A DNA stretch of 64,000 nt from Lampropedia aestuarii (GTDB taxonomy: Bacteria > Pseudomonadota > Gammaproteobacteria > Burkholderiales > Burkholderiaceae_C), in contig NZ_SSWX01000013.1 in assembly GCF_004803635.1 (NCBI RefSeq), positions 62,001 to 126,000 on the forward strand. The letters are read 5' to 3'. A program made the position numbers and the translations under genes. Below the pieces are notes generated by a model. It made no database searches. It was not told the DNA's origin and was given only the letters and a program-made list of their open reading frames with translations. Positions 43,040-52,600 of this stretch are shown in pieces. Within the stretch, counting starts at the first letter, position 1. Each line of letters starts with the position of its first letter.

Positions 43040-45769
43040 TCAGCGTTTGAGCAGCACTTTCAATGCCGATTGCAGGCGCTTGCTGGTGGCCTCATCGGCT
43101 CCTGTGGCCAGCACAGCTTGCAAATCGGTGGTCCATGTCTCGGCTGGGCTGGCAGCATTTCTCTGTGTCAGCAATTGCAATTGCAGCGCACGGCGCTCGC
43201 TCAGGTGGTCGGCTGGAGTTGGCACCTCAGCAGCCATTTCCAAGCGCAGTACAGCTTCCGAGGCTTTGGCGTTGTTGGTTGCTGATTGGGAAATGGTGTT
43301 TTTCCAGCTGTTCCATTGTGCGGTAGAGACGCGTTTGCTGATTTGGCTTGGCTCAGGCAGTTTGTCTGCGCTGCGCTCTTTCCAGGCGTCTAGCAATTGT
43401 GTGACGGCTTCGCCATGGGCTTGGGCTGACAGTTTGCGCAAAGCCGTTTGTGCATTTTCCAACGCATTGCGTTGGGCGCGGAATGCGCGGTCACCCAGGC
43501 GTGGGGCTGCGGCAGGGCGGCCATCACGCTCTCTGGGGCTGCGGGCTTCAAAGCCATTGCGGCGCTCATCGCGGCCATCACGGCTATCGCGCGGGCTGTT
43601 GCGGCGTGCGTCGCGTGGGTTGCCCTCTCGCGTTGCAGGCTTTTGCGCGCCTTGAGCACCTGGGCGGTCATCGCCACGCACCGCAATAACGGCTTTGGGT
43701 GCTGCTGGTGCTGGTGCAGGGGCAGCTTCAGCTGGGGTTTGCTCTGCATCTGCTGTGCTGGCTTCGCTGCTTTGGGCTGTTGTATCAGCTTGTGGCAGTT
43801 CGGCGCCAGCGTTGTTGTCTGCATTGGCTTGGGCTGTGCTGTCTGCTGCAGATGTGGCAGGTGCTGGTGCTGCCGCGGCGGTTTCAGGCGTTGAGCGGAT
43901 GGCAGCTTGCAGCGCGTCCATCGCATCACGGATGGTTTGTGCGTGACCACCTGCAATCGCTTCTTCCAAAGCTTGTGAGGCATTCAATACCGCTTGGTCG
44001 TGCACCGAGGCCACGGCGTCGGCTTGGCTGCGCTGCGCGTCCTTGCGCTGGAAAGCCTGGTCTAGCGGCTGGCGGAATGCATCCCAGAGTTTTTGCTCTA
44101 GTTTGCGATCCAGTGGCACAGACTGGGCTTCAGCTTGCCAGCGTTGCTGCAGTGCTTTGATCGCACGCACATCGAGTTGAGCGCGCGCACCCAGCTCTTT
44201 GGCCTCTTCAATCAGGCTGCGGCGCAGGTCGGCGCTTTGTTTGCGGGCGTTGTCCAGCGGCGCACCGGCCTGCTCGTAGGCTTCTTTCCATTGCGCTTGC
44301 AACTGGCCAAAGACTTTGTCATTGACATGGCCTGCGCTGCGCCAGCGGTTGGAGAATTGCTGGAGCTGGCGCTGCAGGGCTTTCAGATCGACGGGCTCGG
44401 TCAATGTGCTTGCGTAGGCGCGCACTTCATCAATCAGGGTTTGGCGCTCAGACTTGTGTGCCTGGGCTTCAGATTTTACTTTTTTCAGCCAGACATCAAT
44501 GATTTCGCGGGCTTTGCTAATGGCTTCGTCAAAGCGTTTCCACAGGTGCGCATTGGGTGGGCTGGAGCGGTCCACCTGGCGCCATTGCTCATGCAGCTCG
44601 CGCACTTGGGTTTGCAAGGCCTTGCCGCTCGCTGGTGCCTGGCCTTCGCCGGCGGGCACGAGCAGTTCGGCGCGGGCAATCAGCTCTTCACGCACCTGGT
44701 TGGCGCCCCAGCGTTGCCAGCCTTGCAAATCACCGGCATCAATCAGCGCGCGGTTGATGCGGCGCTCCAGCTCGGTATCGACTGAGCCGCCCAGTTCTTT
44801 GAGCATCTCACGCAAGGCAGCAGCGGCTTGGCTGCTTTGTTTGGATTGGCCTTGTTTGACAGTGGCCTCCAGTGCTTTGACGGCGGCATTGACCTTGGCT
44901 TGCTGCTCGGCACTCAAAGTCACGGCGGCCACGGTCGTGTCGACAGGCGCTTGCAGGCCATGCAGTGCGCGCAGCTCGTCGGCCCATACTTGCACTTGTG
45001 GCAGTGGTGCCTTGGGGTCTTGCGCGGCCAATTTGGCTTGCTCCAGTGCTGCAGAGAATGCTTCGAACACCTGAGTCAATTGCACGCGTGAGCTTTCAAT
45101 TGCATTGGTGTGGCGCGGCTCAACGCTGCTCCACAGTGGCGCAGAGATCAGCTCAGCGGCGTTGCTGCTCCACTTGTTCACGTCTTGCGCAAGGCCAGGT
45201 GCGGCTTCGGCAGCTTGCTGCCAAGGCTTGGTCGACAGCACGTCAATGCGTTGGGCCAGCAGCACGGCAGCTTCTTTTTGCACCATGGTTTTGTGCTGCA
45301 GCTCTTCCAGGCTTTTGATTTGGTCGGCAATGCGGCTGCGCAAGTCGGCCAGCGGCTCTTTGGACAGCGGTGCACCGGCTTTGGCCGCATCGCGCAACCA
45401 CGCCATGCCGTCGGCAATGTGGAAGGTCGTTGCGGCCAGGATTTTTTCTGCCTTAACGGCCCAATCTTGGCCTGCTTCTTCCTGTTGGTTGGATTGGCGG
45501 ATATCGTTCATACGTTGGCGAATAGGTTTTGCGGCGCCTTTGTCGCTGGCGCTCAGGGCTTTAAAGACTTGTTGCAAAAGAGCTGGCTCAGGATTGCTGG
45601 CCAGCCACTGGTTCACGCATTCGAGTCGCTTGGCGGTATTGCTGGCAGAAAAAACGCCTCCCGTGACTGCATCCAAAGGGTGCGGTGGGGCTGGCGTTTT
45701 GACTGCGGGCACAGCGATAGGGGCCGGGGGCGGCTCTGGCTTGCGCGAGAAAAAAGGAAACAGGGCCAT
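43040..45769 (-). CDS. DUF349 domain protein
   Basis: A 909-residue, mostly helical protein. DUF349 repeats (WKxA-type, for example DLKALQRQLQQFSNRWRSA, VRAIKALQQRWQAEAQ, WKRFDEAISKAREI) fill about 350-620. An Ala/Pro/Thr-rich, then Arg/Asp/Gly-rich disordered linker spans about 630-770, and a helical C-terminal domain follows. DUF349 proteins have no established enzyme activity. The start at 45769 begins MALFPFFSRK; a frame to 45808 lacks a ribosome site. The gene is monocistronic and ends in a terminator. Confidence 0.85.
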   Translation of the reverse strand: MALFPFFSRKPEPPPAPIAVPAVKTPAPPHPLDAVTGGVFSASNTAKRLECVNQWLASNPEPALLQQVFKALSASDKGAAKPIRQRMNDIRQSNQQEEAGQDWAVKAEKILAATTFHIADGMAWLRDAAKAGAPLSKEPLADLRSRIADQIKSLEELQHKTMVQKEAAVLLAQRIDVLSTKPWQQAAEAAPGLAQDVNKWSSNAAELISAPLWSSVEPRHTNAIESSRVQLTQVFEAFSAALEQAKLAAQDPKAPLPQVQVWADELRALHGLQAPVDTTVAAVTLSAEQQAKVNAAVKALEATVKQGQSKQSSQAAAALREMLKELGGSVDTELERRINRALIDAGDLQGWQRWGANQVREELIARAELLVPAGEGQAPASGKALQTQVRELHEQWRQVDRSSPPNAHLWKRFDEAISKAREIIDVWLKKVKSEAQAHKSERQTLIDEVRAYASTLTEPVDLKALQRQLQQFSNRWRSAGHVNDKVFGQLQAQWKEAYEQAGAPLDNARKQSADLRRSLIEEAKELGARAQLDVRAIKALQQRWQAEAQSVPLDRKLEQKLWDAFRQPLDQAFQRKDAQRSQADAVASVHDQAVLNASQALEEAIAGGHAQTIRDAMDALQAAIRSTPETAAAAPAPATSAADSTAQANADNNAGAELPQADTTAQSSEASTADAEQTPAEAAPAPAPAAPKAVIAVRGDDRPGAQGAQKPATREGNPRDARRNSPRDSRDGRDERRNGFEARSPRERDGRPAAAPRLGDRAFRAQRNALENAQTALRKLSAQAHGEAVTQLLDAWKERSADKLPEPSQISKRVSTAQWNSWKNTISQSATNNAKASEAVLRLEMAAEVPTPADHLSERRALQLQLLTQRNAASPAETWTTDLQAVLATGADEATSKRLQSALKVLLKR

Positions 45770-45915
45770 GATGAACCAAGACTCCGAATCAATGGGCTTG
45801 CATGCCATGTAAGCTGGCGGGCAAGCCCTGTATCTGATTAAAACTGCTCAGGCATGCGCACTTGTGGAGCGGTCTTGCTTGCGGCAGTATAGATAAAAAG
45901 AGCGGTCTTGAAAGC

Positions 45916-46848
45916 TTATGGGGCTTCGTTGACTTCAGAGTTTCGCTCGATTGCTGGCGCCTGAATGCCCAAAACCTGCCGCAATGCTTTGCTGCGTGTG
46001 GCCACTTCACGTTTGGCGTCAGCACTGGCAAATTTGCTGTACTGGTTGAGCAGAGGTACCATCTGGCCATAGACGCGTGGCGTTGCGGCCATGCATTCGC
46101 CTTGCTCCAGAAAATCGGATTCGCCGGTGAAGTTGCCCACCAGGCCGCCGGCTTCTGTAACCAGCAAGCTGCCAGCGGCAATGTCCCAGATGCTCAACCC
46201 GGTTTCAAAGAAACCGTCGGTAAAACCCGCTGCCACATAGGCCAGATCCAGCGCGGCTGAACCAGGGCGGCGCAGGCCAGCCGTGCGTTGTGAGAATTCC
46301 GTGAAAATTTGCAGGTATTGGGCGTAATCGTCACCAGCGCGGAATGGGAAGCCGGTAGAGATCAGGCTGTCTTGCAGTTGTTTGCGCTTGCTGACGCGAA
46401 TGCGGCGGTCGTTCAGAAACGCGCCACGGCCGTGTGTGGCGGTAAACAAGTCGTTGCGGGCAGGGTCATACACGACCGCTTGCTCGATGCGGCCTTTGTA
46501 TGCCAGTGCAATGCTGATGCTGTAGACCGGAAAGCCGTGGATGAAGTTGGTTGTGCCATCGAGTGGGTCAATGATCCAGACATGGTCGGCGTTGCGTTTG
46601 CCATGCTTGGTGCCGCTTTCTTCGGCCAGAATGCCGTGTTGCGGGTAGGCGCTCAGCAAGGTTTGCACAATGATGTCTTCAGCTGCCGTATCAATCTCGG
46701 TCACAAAGTCATTGATCTGCTTTTGCGAAATACGCACCGCTTCCACATCCAGTGCGGCGCGGTTGATCACACTGCCAGCTGCACGTGCCGCTTTGATGGC
46801 GACGTTCAACATGGGGTGAAGGCTGGTAGATGTGGTGGTGGTGCTCAT
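45916..46848 (-). CDS. suhB: Inositol monophosphatase family protein SuhB
   Basis: A 310-residue IMPase. Metal-binding motifs are present: the FVTEID Asp, [18 protein letters not shown] and [15 protein letters not shown]. The family removes phosphate from inositol monophosphate; E. coli SuhB also takes part in rRNA antitermination. The C terminus carries about 40 extra residues beyond the core. The start MSTTTTS at 46848 is used. It is divergent from trmJ, a common arrangement in Burkholderiales. Confidence 0.92.
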   Translation of the reverse strand: MSTTTTSTSLHPMLNVAIKAARAAGSVINRAALDVEAVRISQKQINDFVTEIDTAAEDIIVQTLLSAYPQHGILAEESGTKHGKRNADHVWIIDPLDGTTNFIHGFPVYSISIALAYKGRIEQAVVYDPARNDLFTATHGRGAFLNDRRIRVSKRKQLQDSLISTGFPFRAGDDYAQYLQIFTEFSQRTAGLRRPGSAALDLAYVAAGFTDGFFETGLSIWDIAAGSLLVTEAGGLVGNFTGESDFLEQGECMAATPRVYGQMVPLLNQYSKFASADAKREVATRSKALRQVLGIQAPAIERNSEVNEAP

Positions 46849-47391
46849 GGAACTGCAATATACGAAAAAAACCAACAACAATGTCGCTGATGACTCAGCA
46901 CCATTGTGCCTGCTGGAGTAGGTGGGGGCGCTATTGAGACAGTGCTGGAGAGCGCTCTCTCATAGTGTGCGCCAAAATGGATGCCAAGCACCTATCTCGG
47001 CGGGATCTCTGCCAAGCCCTTCAAACAGGTGACAATGTATAGCGTCAAGCCAATTGGTGCCAGTCGGGAAAGTCTGCAAAACTCCCGCAAGGGCTTTGCC
47101 TGCCTGTGTACCAAAAAACTTGCAAGCCGACATCGGCTAATTCAGCATTTTACCGCCCTGGCGCATGAAAAAGCGCAGCGGCAGATCCTTTCTTTCTCTA
47201 TTCAATGCCATTTTCGATGCCATTTTGCCGTTGTAGCCTTGCCAGTGGGGGTGTTTCCTGCTTGCTGGCGAGTCGCATGAGGGACTGGGTGGTAGCTTGT
47301 GTGGCCAAGCATGGGCACGGCAATGTGACCAAGATCTGCTGCGGGATAGCCACTCATTAAAAAACAAGCGCGCTCGCGCCTTGTCTAAGCC
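46849..47391. other. Intergenic region between suhB and trmJ
   Basis: About 540 bases between divergent genes, longer than usual for this pair. It holds the perfect palindrome GAGAGCGCTCTC at 46948-46959 and a short tandem ATGCCATTTT at about 47205-47225. A 99-codon + frame starting at 46981 has no recognised family or ribosome site. Promoters for both genes presumably lie here. Confidence 0.4.
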
Positions 47392-48231
47392 ATGAAAACC
47401 AGATTTATATTGATACAGACTAGCCACGCTGGCAATGTGGGGGCGGTGGCCCGTGCCATGCGCACAATGGGCTTTGACGACTTGGTGTTGGTGGAGCCAC
47501 GCTGGCCAGATGTATTGACCCACCAGGAAGCCATCGACCGAGCCAGCGGTGCCACCGATGTTTTGAGCAAGGCGCGGGTAGTTGCCACTTTGGACGAAGC
47601 CTTGGATGGCGTGCAGCACTTGTGCGCCACGGCGATGGTGCCGCGTGATTTTGGGCCGCCCACGCGCAGCCCCAGAGCCCATTGTGAGTGGCTGGCGCAG
47701 CGGCAGGCCGACAGTGCAGAGGCATCAGATCCAGTGGCAGCGACACCTTTTGTCATGCCTGAAGGCGTTGCCTTTTTGTTTGGAAGTGAGCGCTTTGGCA
47801 TGCGTAACGAGGACGTTTACCGCTGCAATGTGGCCTTGCAAATTCCAACGGCAGCGGACTTTGGTTCGCTCAATATTGCCGCGGCGGTGCAGGTGATTGC
47901 GTATGAATGGCGTTTGTTTTTGGATGCGCAGTCTGCAGTGGTGCGGCCTGCGCTGGGTGCAGGGGCTGAGGCGGGCGCGCCTGCGTCTGGCGTGGCAGCA
48001 GCTGCACTGGCCGACGCCCAGGCGGTTGCAGGTTTGTTGGAGCACTGGCGTCAAGGCCTGGAGGCGATTGGCTATTTGGATCCGGCGGCACCTAAAAAAC
48101 TCATGGCGCGGTTGCAGCAAATGTTTAATCGGGCGCAACTGAGTCCTGAGGAAATCCATTTGCTGCGTGGCGTGGCCAAGTCCATGCTCTACACCGCAGC
48201 TCAGGCGAGCAATTTGCCACAACGCGATTAA
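47392..48231 (+). CDS. trmJ: tRNA (cytidine/uridine-2'-O)-methyltransferase TrmJ
   Basis: A 279-residue SPOUT methyltransferase. TSHAGNVGAVARAMRTMG, the SAM-knot motifs LFGSERFGMRNEDV and LQIPTAADFGSLNIAAAVQV are all typical. It methylates the 2'-OH of residue 32 in tRNA anticodon loops. The C-terminal extension (about 200-279) is dimerisation/tRNA binding in the family. It lies just upstream of cysE. Confidence 0.92.
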   Translation: MKTRFILIQTSHAGNVGAVARAMRTMGFDDLVLVEPRWPDVLTHQEAIDRASGATDVLSKARVVATLDEALDGVQHLCATAMVPRDFGPPTRSPRAHCEWLAQRQADSAEASDPVAATPFVMPEGVAFLFGSERFGMRNEDVYRCNVALQIPTAADFGSLNIAAAVQVIAYEWRLFLDAQSAVVRPALGAGAEAGAPASGVAAAALADAQAVAGLLEHWRQGLEAIGYLDPAAPKKLMARLQQMFNRAQLSPEEIHLLRGVAKSMLYTAAQASNLPQRD

Positions 48232-48312
48232 GCATTTTGTTGTCTAGTGCCGCTGGGCTGCGCCCAGCACGCAATGGGCTAATTTGCGATAATCTTTGGT
48301 TAAGCCATACTT

Positions 48313-48372
48313 GGCAAGCCCTGCGCAACTGCTTGTTGCGGCCTGGGTGTCGTCTCACAGGCGATCCGCTGA
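48313..48372. repeat. Short interspersed repeat, second family, copy 2
   Basis: GGCAAGCCCTGCGCAACTGC and the following 40 bases align with 32532-32593. Shared blocks include GTCTC, AGGCGATC and GCTG. It lies in the leader of cysE, 33 bases before the chosen start codon, so it could affect cysE expression. Confidence 0.6.
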
Positions 48373-48404
48373 GGTATTTGTTTTTCCTACTTTGAATGCG
48401 ATAC

Positions 48405-49190
48405 ATGCTGTCCCGATTACGAGCCGATCTCCGATGCATACTTGAGCGTGACCCTGCGGCGCGCACTACATGGGAGGTGTTGACTTGTTATCCAGGTCTG
48501 CATGCGCTGTGGATTTACCGTTTGGCGCATTGGTTTTGGACCCATGGTCTGAAATGGCTGGGACGGTTTTCCTCGCATGTGGGGCGTATGCTGACAGGCA
48601 TTGAAATCCATCCGGGCGCAACGATTGGTACAGGCGTGTTCATTGACCACGGCATGGGGGTGGTGATTGGGGAGACGGCTGAAATCCATGATGGCGTGAC
48701 GATCTACCAGGGGGTCACCTTGGGGGGCACATCCTTGCACAAAGGCAGCAAGCGCCATCCGACGATTGAGGCTGGTGTGATCATTGGTGCAGGTGCCCAG
48801 GTATTGGGTGGCTTTACTGTGGGGGCGGGCGCCAAGGTCGGCAGCAATGCGGTGGTCACCAAACCGGTGCCGGCAGGCGCTACTGCCGTCGGCAACCCAG
48901 CCAAAATCATTTTGGCCAAAAGTGAACGGCCACGCCAGGATGCGCAGGCAGCTGGCGTGTTTAGTGCGTATGGGGTGACTTTGAGTGACGACCCGGTCTC
49001 GCAGGCGATCAAGGGTTTGATTGATACCGCGTCTCAGCAGGAGGCACAGGTCGAGCTATTGCGCAAAGAGGTCAAGCGCTTGTCTGCGCTGTTGGAGCCG
49101 CAGACGCCTGCTGCGGTGGAGGTTGGCAAAGAGTCAGAAGGCGCCAAACAGACCGATTTGAAAGAGTTGCGCGAACTGGTTGATGAGTAA
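48405..49190 (+). CDS. cysE: Serine O-acetyltransferase
   Basis: A 261-residue protein. The N-terminal helices ([17 protein letters not shown]) and the left-handed beta-helix of hexapeptide repeats ([41 protein letters not shown]) carry the catalytic His in DHGMG. It makes O-acetylserine from serine and acetyl-CoA, the first step of cysteine synthesis. The C-terminal 60 residues are a charged coil rather than the short inhibitory tail of E. coli CysE. Start MLSRLR at 48405; ATG 48396 adds three residues. Confidence 0.93.
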   Translation: MLSRLRADLRCILERDPAARTTWEVLTCYPGLHALWIYRLAHWFWTHGLKWLGRFSSHVGRMLTGIEIHPGATIGTGVFIDHGMGVVIGETAEIHDGVTIYQGVTLGGTSLHKGSKRHPTIEAGVIIGAGAQVLGGFTVGAGAKVGSNAVVTKPVPAGATAVGNPAKIILAKSERPRQDAQAAGVFSAYGVTLSDDPVSQAIKGLIDTASQQEAQVELLRKEVKRLSALLEPQTPAAVEVGKESEGAKQTDLKELRELVDE

Positions 49191-49212
49191 TTGCCCGCAG
49201 CTTTCAGGCAAG

Positions 49213-49246
49213 GCACCGATGATCTAAAAAGACATCGGTGCTTTTT
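49213..49246 (+). terminator. Rho-independent terminator after cysE
   Basis: GCACCGATG and CATCGGTGC form a 9-bp stem followed by five T, 23 bases after the cysE stop. Confidence 0.88.
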
Positions 49247-49273
49247 CATGTGCTGCATGCAAAGTGCGCACAA

Positions 49274-49309
49274 GAAAAAGCCCGCTTATTGGGCAATAAG
49301 CGGGCTTTT
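49274..49309 (-). terminator. Rho-independent terminator of the tRNA-Arg array
   Basis: On the minus strand, AAAGCCCGCTTATT and AATAAGCGGGCTTT form a 14-bp stem followed by a T run. It lies directly after the last tRNA of the array. Confidence 0.92.
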
Positions 49310-49312
49310 AAA

Positions 49313-49390
49313 TGGTGCGGCTGGCAGGATTCGAACCCACGACCCCTTGGTTCGTAGCCAAGTACTCTAATCCAACTGAGCTACAGCCGC
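49313..49390 (-). tRNA. tRNA-Arg(ACG), copy 4 in transcription order
   Basis: A 78-nt tRNA including an encoded CCA end. Acceptor GCGGCTG/CAGCCGC, D-stem GCTC/GAGT, anticodon loop CTACGAA (anticodon ACG), T-loop TTCGAAT. It is the last of four identical genes in one array, and the terminator follows. Confidence 0.97.
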
Positions 49391-49445
49391 ATAAACAAAA
49401 GAACTTATTAAAAGAATTTGCTGCGATGGGCAAATCTTATTGAGA

Positions 49446-49523
49446 TGGTGCGGCTGGCAGGATTCGAACCCACGACCCCTTGGTTCGTAGCCAAGTACTC
49501 TAATCCAACTGAGCTACAGCCGC
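49446..49523 (-). tRNA. tRNA-Arg(ACG), copy 3 in transcription order
   Basis: A 78-nt copy identical to its neighbours, anticodon ACG, with encoded CCA. The spacer to copy 4 is 55 nt and AT-rich. Confidence 0.97.
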
Positions 49524-49575
49524 ACAAAAAACGAAAGAACGGTAAAAAATAGATTCCGATGAAGCTATTTGATAA

Positions 49576-49653
49576 TGGTGCGGCTGGCAGGATTCGAACC
49601 CACGACCCCTTGGTTCGTAGCCAAGTACTCTAATCCAACTGAGCTACAGCCGC
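49576..49653 (-). tRNA. tRNA-Arg(ACG), copy 2 in transcription order
   Basis: A 78-nt identical copy, anticodon ACG, with encoded CCA. The spacer to copy 3 is 52 nt. Confidence 0.97.
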
Positions 49654-49715
49654 ATAAAAAAGAAAACGAAAGAACTTTTCAAAAAACTTGCTGCGATGAG
49701 CAAATTCCTATAAAT

Positions 49716-49793
49716 TGGTGCGGCTGGCAGGATTCGAACCCACGACCCCTTGGTTCGTAGCCAAGTACTCTAATCCAACTGAGCTACAGCCGC
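49716..49793 (-). tRNA. tRNA-Arg(ACG), copy 1 in transcription order
   Basis: A 78-nt identical copy, anticodon ACG, with encoded CCA. It is first in the array; the promoter must lie in the gap between it and leuD (49794-49904). The spacer to copy 2 is 62 nt and shares the phrase TTGCTCATCGCAGCAAG with other spacers, a sign of tandem duplication of gene plus spacer. Confidence 0.97.
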
Positions 49794-49904
49794 TGAAGAG
49801 CGAGATTCTAGCATACAAAAAAATGCTGCTTTGGCGACATTCAAGCAAATAGTGAAGAATTTTGCATTGGGCTTCATTTCTTCACTATTTTGGCGCGCCA
49901 GGCT

Positions 49905-50573
49905 TTACTCGTGGACTTGCTCAACTGCCATCGTATGCGCCAGCCATGGTTTGTTGGCCAAGCGGGCGGCTTCAAATGCTTTGATTTTGTCGGCATGGCG
50001 CAAGGTCAGGCCAATGTCATCAAAGCCGTTGAGCAGGCAGTATTTGCGAAATGGAATCACATCAAACGCCAATTCTTCGCCGCTTGGGCGAATGATGACT
50101 TGGCGCTCCAGATCCACGGTCAGCTCATAGCCTGGAAACGCGTTGATTTCGTTGATCAGCAAGTCAACCACCGTCTCTGGCTGAACAATCGGCAGCAAGC
50201 CATTTTTAAAACTGTTGTTGAAAAAAATGTCGGCATAGCTGGGCGCGATGATGGCGCGAAAGCCATATTGGTCCAAGGCCCAGGGCGCGTGCTCGCGCGA
50301 GGAGCCGCAGCCAAAGTTTTGGCGCGTTACCAAAATCGATGCATTTTTATAACGCGGCTGGTTCAGCACGAAATCGGGGTTGGGCTTGCGCTCGGATTCG
50401 GGCACGCCGGGCTGACCAGGCTGGTCCAGATAACGCCACTCGTCGAACAAATTAGGGCCAAAGCCGGTGCGCTTGATGGATTTGAGGAATTGTTTGGGAA
50501 TGATCGCATCGGTATCGACGTTTTCGCGATCGAGTGGGGCTGCAAGGCCTTTGTGTACTGTGAATTTTTGCAT
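49905..50573 (-). CDS. leuD: 3-isopropylmalate dehydratase small subunit
   Basis: A 222-residue swivelling-domain subunit. [28 protein letters not shown] and [19 protein letters not shown] are diagnostic. With LeuC it isomerises 2- to 3-isopropylmalate in leucine synthesis. It follows leuC and the entericidin gene on the same strand, the usual order in Burkholderiales. Confidence 0.96.
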   Translation of the reverse strand: MQKFTVHKGLAAPLDRENVDTDAIIPKQFLKSIKRTGFGPNLFDEWRYLDQPGQPGVPESERKPNPDFVLNQPRYKNASILVTRQNFGCGSSREHAPWALDQYGFRAIIAPSYADIFFNNSFKNGLLPIVQPETVVDLLINEINAFPGYELTVDLERQVIIRPSGEELAFDVIPFRKYCLLNGFDDIGLTLRHADKIKAFEAARLANKPWLAHTMAVEQVHE

Positions 50574-50766
50574 GGGGCGATGAAAACACGCTGGCAGGCA
50601 TACGGCAAATCAATAGGCGCTGGTGGCAGGCCTATCTCTGTGTATGTCGCTGGCGTTGTTTGCTATGGGCAATAGGAAACAATGAAGGGGTATTGCTGGC
50701 TCCAGCAGCAGCTGCAATGCGCAAGCGGGCTGCTGGAGCTGGCAAGGATGGCGTTACTGCGCCGAC

Positions 50767-50898
50767 TTATTTAGCAGCTTTCTCGATGGCTTTGCCACCT
50801 TGCTGAACGTCTTGTCCAACACCTTGCACGGTATTGCAACCTGCCAGAGCAGCGATGGAGAGGAAGGAGACCAAAACGATGGAGGCGATTTTTTTCAT
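50767..50898 (-). CDS. Entericidin A/B family lipoprotein
   Basis: A 43-residue lipoprotein: signal sequence MKKIASIVLVSFLSIAA, lipobox LAGC, then a short amphipathic tail NTVQGVGQDVQQGGKAIEKA. AAGGAA precedes the ATG. Entericidins are small cell-envelope lipoproteins, one of which acts as a bacteriolysis toxin in enterics. The gene sits between leuC and leuD and is likely to be transcribed with them. Confidence 0.88.
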   Translation of the reverse strand: MKKIASIVLVSFLSIAALAGCNTVQGVGQDVQQGGKAIEKAAK

Positions 50899-51032
50899 AT
50901 GAATTCCTTTTGAAATGTTGGCAAAGATCAGTGCAAAAAACGGACCTTTGGGTTTTCCTAATGCCCGTGAGCAATTTAGAGCATTTGCCGAATTTTGCCA
51001 ACGCATGTGTCTCAAAAAAGCACGGTCTATGC

Positions 51033-52484
51033 TTATGAAAAACGGCGAATATCGACGAAATGTCCATGAATTGCGGCAGCAGCAGCCATCGCCGGACTGA
51101 CCAGGTGGGTGCGTCCACCAGCGCCCTGGCGGCCTTCGAAGTTGCGGTTGCTGGTTGAGGCACAGCGCTCGCCTGGATCGAGGCGGTCGGCATTCATGGC
51201 CAGGCACATCGAGCAGCCCGGCTCGCGCCATTCAAAACCTGCGGCAGTGAAGATTTTGTCCAGGCCTTCGCGCTCGGCCTGCTCACGCACCAGACCAGAG
51301 CCTGGCACTACCATGGCCAGCTTGACGTTTTTGGCTACTTTTTGGCCCAAACGTTTGACCACGGCAGCCGCTTCGCGCATGTCTTCGATCCGGCTATTGG
51401 TGCACGAGCCAATAAAGATTTTGTCGACGTGGATGTCGGACAAAGGCTTGCCTGGCTCCAAGTTCATATAGGTCAGGGCGCGCTCCATCGCATTGCGTTT
51501 GACCGCATCTTTTTCTTTGTCTGGGTCGGGTACTTTCGCATCCACACCCAGCACCATTTCGGGCGAGGTGCCCCAGGTCACTTGCGGCACAATTTGCGTG
51601 GCATCAAGCTCAACCACTTTGTCGAACACCGCGTCCGCATCGGAGTGCAAGGTGCGCCAGTAAGCCACGGCTTGGTCCCATTCGACGCCGCCGACGAATT
51701 GGCCCGTTTTGTCGTCAAAACCTGGCGCCAGTGGACGGCCTTTGAGGTAGTCGATGGTTTTGTCGTCCACTGCGATCATGCCCGCGCGCGCGCCGGCTTC
51801 AATGGCCATATTGCAGACCGTCATACGGCCTTCAACTGACAAGGCGCGAATTGCAGAGCCCGCAAATTCAATGGTGTAGCCGGTGCCGCCTGCGGTGCCG
51901 ATTTTGCCAATGATGGCCAGGACAATGTCTTTGGCGGTGATGCCTGGGGCCACATCGCCTTCGACCTTGATCAGCATGTTCTTGGCTTTTTTGGCCAACA
52001 AGGTTTGCGTGGCCATCACATGCTCGACCTCGCTGGTGCCAATGCCGTGGGCCAAGGCGCCAAAGGCGCCGTGTGTCGAGGTGTGGCTGTCGCCGCAGAC
52101 CACGGTCATGCCGGGCAGGGTGGCGCCGTTTTCAGGGCCAATCACGTGCACAATGCCTTGGCGCTGGCTCATGAAGGGGAAGAATGCAGCAGCGCCAAAT
52201 TGGTTGATGTTGTGGTTGAGCGTGATGATCTGCTCTTTGCTGATAGGGTCGTCAATGCCGTCGTAGCCGCGCTCCCAGCCGGTGGTCGGCGTGTTGTGGT
52301 CGGCCGTCGCAACGATGGAGCTGACGCGCCAGACTTTGCGGCCAGCTTCTCGCAAACCTTCAAATGCTTGCGGGCTGGTGACTTCGTGCACCAGGTGGCG
52401 GTCAATGTACAGCACAGCTGTGCCATCTTCCTCGGTGTGTACAACGTGCTCGTCGAAAACTTTATCGTAAAGTGTTTTGCTCAT
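51033..52484 (-). CDS. leuC: 3-isopropylmalate dehydratase large subunit
   Basis: A 483-residue aconitase-type subunit. The 4Fe-4S cysteines are in CTNSRIEDM and in [25 protein letters not shown] and TADHNTP are canonical. It forms isopropylmalate isomerase with LeuD. The gene is first of the leuC-entericidin-leuD unit. The 116-bp gap upstream, before the LysR stop, holds the direct repeat TGAAATAGGGGCTG (about 52507 and 52574). Confidence 0.96.
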   Translation of the reverse strand: MSKTLYDKVFDEHVVHTEEDGTAVLYIDRHLVHEVTSPQAFEGLREAGRKVWRVSSIVATADHNTPTTGWERGYDGIDDPISKEQIITLNHNINQFGAAAFFPFMSQRQGIVHVIGPENGATLPGMTVVCGDSHTSTHGAFGALAHGIGTSEVEHVMATQTLLAKKAKNMLIKVEGDVAPGITAKDIVLAIIGKIGTAGGTGYTIEFAGSAIRALSVEGRMTVCNMAIEAGARAGMIAVDDKTIDYLKGRPLAPGFDDKTGQFVGGVEWDQAVAYWRTLHSDADAVFDKVVELDATQIVPQVTWGTSPEMVLGVDAKVPDPDKEKDAVKRNAMERALTYMNLEPGKPLSDIHVDKIFIGSCTNSRIEDMREAAAVVKRLGQKVAKNVKLAMVVPGSGLVREQAEREGLDKIFTAAGFEWREPGCSMCLAMNADRLDPGERCASTSNRNFEGRQGAGGRTHLVSPAMAAAAAIHGHFVDIRRFS

Positions 52485-52600
52485 GGGACTCTCGTTTTAC
52501 TGCTTCTGAAATAGGGGCTGATGGACTGGTTCAGGTCTGGTATCAAGCCAGATAGCCAGTGCATCAGCGGTATGTTGAAATAGGGGCTGTCATGGCGTAC

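Noticed and set aside
44135-44785. Several long + frames opposite the DUF349 gene
   Set aside because: High-GC third-position shadow of a 909-codon gene.
46981-47280. A 99-codon + frame between suhB and trmJ
   Set aside because: No ribosome site, no recognised family, and it crosses the expected promoter region.
49569-49760. A 63-codon + frame (GFEPTTPW, WQDSNPRPLG)
   Set aside because: It is the antisense of two tRNA-Arg genes; such peptides are a known database artefact.
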